Below, piece after piece: positions 60,559-64,000 of a stretch of 64,000 bases of DNA. The notes under the pieces are model-generated. The model had not been told where the DNA came from. It saw only the letters and a list, made by a program, of their open reading frames with translations, and did not search any database. Source of the stretch: Leucocoprinus leucothites (lineage: Eukaryota > Basidiomycota > Agaricomycetes > Agaricales > Agaricaceae); NCBI GenBank assembly GCA_013368445.1, contig JAACJO010000002.1:2666001-2730000 (forward strand). The letters run 5' to 3'. The position numbers and the translations under genes are program-made. Position 1 is the first letter of the stretch. Every line of letters starts with the position of its first letter.

Positions 60559-63500
60559 TTAATCAGCCTGTGGTCGCGTCATATACTTTTTGTCAATGCA
60601 CTCTTTCCATTCCATCCCATACTTGAATTGGCTGAAATTCAGCTTCGTCAATGTTGCTCCTAGAATAATGATATTCCTCGGCCGCCACAGTCCATCTCTG
60701 TGCTCGACTGGAACCCAAAAGAGAAGCGAGTCGCTACCCTCTTCCTTAACCCATCCATCTTCAATGAGCGATTGATCTCCAAAGTCTCCAATCCCCCCAA
60801 CCGGTTCCTGCGCCTGCCCACTACAGAGACCACGAGTACCCCAAAGCCTGACTGTCCAGGTCTCGGTATAAAATGTAGATACCAGCTTCTCTCCACTTGG
60901 TGACATGTAGGCATTGTGTGCTCGCCTCAGATCATATCCACGCCAGGGCCCAGCAACCCGTCGCCCAGTGCGAATATCCCAAACCCATATTGCATCATCT
61001 TGTAGAGATGCGAAACGAATGAGACAGTCATCGGGTGAAATTGATAATAGCACTCTACTCCGAGAAGATTTCGGTGTCAAAATTTCACCTGTTTCGAAAG
61101 GCCCTGCGACCTTTGTCCACGTTTTCGTCTCCCATACTCGGATTTGAAGTGATATCCCTGTGTAGTTGGCTAATGATGCAAAAAGTGCTCCACTGGGTGA
61201 AAATGCTACCTCTTGCCCCTCTGAAATCTTCGGGCCTAAAGCAGCTGCATCGAACAGGGCATGAGGAGCGAATGGTTCCTCTATAGAACTTCGGTGTCGG
61301 CAATGAAAAAGAGCGCCCAGGTGTGTGCGCTCAAGCATAAGAGCAGTCAAGGTATCAGGTGAAAGCGTAAGCATTAGCCAGCGGGGATTTGGGAACGCTA
61401 GAGTCACCGTAGTACATGGTTCATCAAGCATATAATGATCCCAAATGCGCACCACAAACCACCCCTCCTCACCCTCTTCCGCTAAACTTTGCAGAACCAA
61501 CCGATCATCACTTGATGAAAAGAAGAGCCGGAAGCAGTGTTCATTGTGTGTCTGATCTATGGCTAGACAACAGCGGTGCATTCCGGTGCTTGCGTCCCAT
61601 ATGTTGATCACAGAAAATTCCTGCCTTGTCAGAGATGCTAGATATCTACCATCACGAGAGAAGGCAAGCGAGCGGCATTCGGTCTGGATAGGATGAACAA
61701 GGTTTATAAGTTCGCCGGTAGTTGTGTCCAAAAGCTTGATCTCATCTCTGTAGCTCGCCGCCAATATCTCACTACAAGGTGAAAACACTGGCTCAACATC
61801 TGCAACCAGGGACTTCGGGGGGCCGTTGTTGGTGGCGGAATCAATCGCAAATGAGGCCTGTGTATGACGTTGATAGTCCCACATCCTGATAGTCCCATCG
61901 TGATACCCCAGCAGAATCCTTCTGCCATTGCGTGACGGAGAATGGGACGATACCAAGGTAGGTTCCTTGCCACAATAGACCACCCCGCCAGTGGTAGCGT
62001 CGAAGATCATTGTTGATACATGGCTGTGAACTCCGATGGCCGGGTTATTGTTGCCACATGAATATAATACATAAGACCCGGGGTGGGGACCTAGTGAGAT
62101 AGCGGGCCCAACTGGAGCACAGGTGTCCATCCTCCAGATGTGTGCCACAGGGGCCGACTCTGGTGTACAGATTATAACCAGTAGGAAATTTCCATCTGGG
62201 GAGAACGTCAAGAAGGACTGTAAAGAGGGTGCATCAAAGACATCCAGCTCAATCACACGTCGAGGAGGTCCTTCTGTCAAATCCCATGCTCTTAATAGAG
62301 CCGGAGCAGTGTTTTTCAGTGAAGCAACGAAATGTGCATCCGGTGACAATGAATATTCGTTGTCTGAGCTTGGGAAATCGAGCAGGATTTGTGAGGCGCC
62401 AGTCCTCACATCCCACAACCGGACACGACAGCACAACTCCCAAGTGTCACGGAAGGTTACATTGTATCTTGATCTGGAAACGATAGTATGACCGTCTTTA
62501 GAGTAGACAGCAGATACTATCTCCTCTGATGTGTTACTATGGGGGGGAACGGTGCCGGACTGCTCGAGAAACCCTCCAAAACAAAGGTGTTCCTCGCCAC
62601 TTTCTACGTCCCAGATCACCACGTCTTGCTTGCCATATGCGGCTACAAGGTGATTCCCATCGGGACTGAAGTCAAGGCTGAATACACTAGATCTATCACC
62701 AACAGATCGAATAAGTGGACCTGAGATTAAGATCCCCATTTCGGAGTCCCAGATACATATTTGGCCATCATAGTCCCCGGACGCAAATATCTTCTCATCA
62801 GGAGAAAAGGTGAGGGCAGCAATGAGCCTTCCGCGGTGTTCTGAAACAAAAACACACGGTGACCAGTGACTAGGCTTGCCTGTATCGAGTGTGAGGAGTC
62901 GAGGGAATCTGAGTAGAAAATGTTTGGCTACCAGCGATTCTTCGGGAGCAAAGGGAAGGGCAGAGAGGTAGATGTGTGGGGCACTCTGTGTAATGGGGAT
63001 GGAGAATGCCGCGACAAATTGGAGGGCATCACGAATAAATTCGGTGAGGTTCACGTCACCCGCCTATAGCAAGAATGTCAGGAGTTTGGTGCGAGCAAGG
63101 GGATAGAGTATGCACCATAATCCAGTCAAGGGCCCCTCGCAAGATCGGCACCGTCCGGTTTGTCTCCTTCAGCAGGCTCATTGCTTCAAGCCAGTATAAC
63201 AGCCTTTCCTTGAATACCTCGCTCACATGAATCACCAAGCGCTCGTCGAATGCAGTGTGACGAAGATGCTCAGCCACGAAACAACATGAATATGAGAGGA
63301 GTGATGAAATACGGTTTGAACCTTTGTCTCAATATCAGGCACATCCGCGTTCTTCAGGCTCGATGTCTCCAGGCCACAGATGTTGAAGCGTAGCTGTTTC
63401 GACATCGTGGTCAAGCATAGCGTAGAGAGCTGGTGTTGCTGTTCCGGCTCCCTGATGGTGAACTCTTCCGGGCATTCCGGGGAGAGTAGGAAATCGACAA

Positions 63501-64000
63501 ATGATTGGTGGATGAAGCGGAGGGTAGCGCCCTGGTCAACAACGGACCGCAGGCCGTTACGGATGTGTTCTAACATCGAGCCTGTCACCACAGGGTTGAT
63601 CGCGGTGAATTCAGAGTCGCGGAACGGGCGCTGAGCAAAAATCATTGCACCAACAACACACTTGAATGCCTCCTTATGCTTTCCGCGAAGGTTCTTGAAC
63701 GAGATCCTGAGGACATTCGTGTATAGAGCATACAACGACCCTTCTTCGCCGCCTAATCCAAGCCCAGCATCGATGTCCTCAAGCTGTAATTGGGGCTCGC
63801 CGGCCTCAATAAAGTTTGTAATAGTTGTAGCCCAAATGAAGACGCCTGCAGCACGTTTGGCCAGGCGCTCGGCTGTCTGGTGGGCCCAGTCCACAGGCAA
63901 TTCAGTGTACGCATCCGCAATCTCCCTGAGGCGATCCTCGAGGTACCTGCGGACATCGCTGGAAGCTTCATCGGTGCCGATGGAAACGTGGATGTGGGTG
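60559..64000 (-). pseudogene. NACHT-WD40 NLR-like gene, copy 2, frameshifted and running off the window
   Basis: The minus-strand 3' exon 63063-60559 encodes 834 aa in one open frame: AGDVNLTEFIRDALQ, then WD repeats from FSPDEKIFASGDYDGQICIWD to IRVWETKTWTKVAGPF, and C-terminal KYGMEWKECIDKKYM. Donor GTGCAT at 63115 and acceptor at 63064 match the last intron of copy 1. The 5' exon (64000-63116, incomplete at the window edge) encodes the end of the NACHT region: THIHVSIGTDEASSDVRRYL, RAAGVFIWATTITNFIEAGE, FIHQSFVDFLLSPECPEEF, SLKNADVPDIETKV. Near 63305-63325 one base is missing relative to copy 1 and the frame switches; the continuing AEHLRHTAFDERLVIHVSE is in another frame. The P-loop lies outside the window. 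As read, NACHT and WD40 parts cannot be translated together; a sequencing error is the alternative. Confidence 0.75.

Noticed and set aside
1..64000. CRISPR arrays, rRNA genes, tRNA genes
   Set aside because: No regularly spaced repeats, rRNA-like segments or convincing A/B-box pairs were seen; CRISPR is also not expected in a fungal nuclear genome.

Overview
The window is nuclear DNA from a filamentous basidiomycete, most likely an Agaricomycete. Most genes carry many short (about 45-75 nt) GT-AG introns. The gene set is typical of mushrooms: a Notchless/RSA4 homologue, an MKT1 homologue, a DH-PH-FYVE RhoGEF, a LaeA-type methyltransferase, a single-exon F-box protein, an M28 aminopeptidase, NACHT and NACHT-WD40 NLR-like proteins, and lineage-specific seven-helix membrane proteins. 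Genus and species cannot be named from the sequence alone.

Layout. 1-3.5 kb: no gene recognised. 3.5-8.1 kb: an 8-exon MKT1 homologue, then a small C2HC zinc-finger protein, both on the plus strand. 8.1-20.8 kb: about 12.7 kb without a convincing gene, with a pyrimidine-rich start and simple repeats. 20.8-36 kb: an ordinary gene-dense block, in order RSA4 (+), FYVE-RhoGEF (-), methyltransferase (+), F-box (+), secreted aminopeptidase (-), a small PD-(D/E)XK-like protein with a broken splice frame (+), and a GDP-fucose O-fucosyltransferase-like membrane protein (-). 37-64 kb: a dynamic accessory region made largely of two tandem segmental duplications.

Duplication 1 (about 38.4-48.3 kb) holds two direct units. 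Each has the 3' part of a decayed NACHT-NTPase gene followed by an intact 10-exon gene for a seven-helix membrane protein. The unit junction can be placed to a few bases near 42.65 kb. A roughly 790-bp non-autonomous DNA transposon with 37-bp inverted repeats sits in the second unit only. Duplication 2 (about 49-64 kb) pairs a VPS9-domain Rab GEF gene with a NACHT-WD40 gene. In the second unit the VPS9 gene is a gutted pseudogene. The two NACHT-WD40 copies carry complementary lesions: a nonsense codon in the WD40 part of copy 1, and a frameshift between NACHT and WD40 in copy 2.

The left half encodes housekeeping and signalling functions: mRNA regulation, 60S ribosome assembly, Cdc42/Rho activation, protein O-fucosylation and extracellular peptidolysis. 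The right half looks like a birth-and-death cluster of putative innate-immunity or heterokaryon-incompatibility receptors. Exon boundaries were placed by hand from splice consensus, reading-frame continuity and remembered family patterns; no alignment was run.
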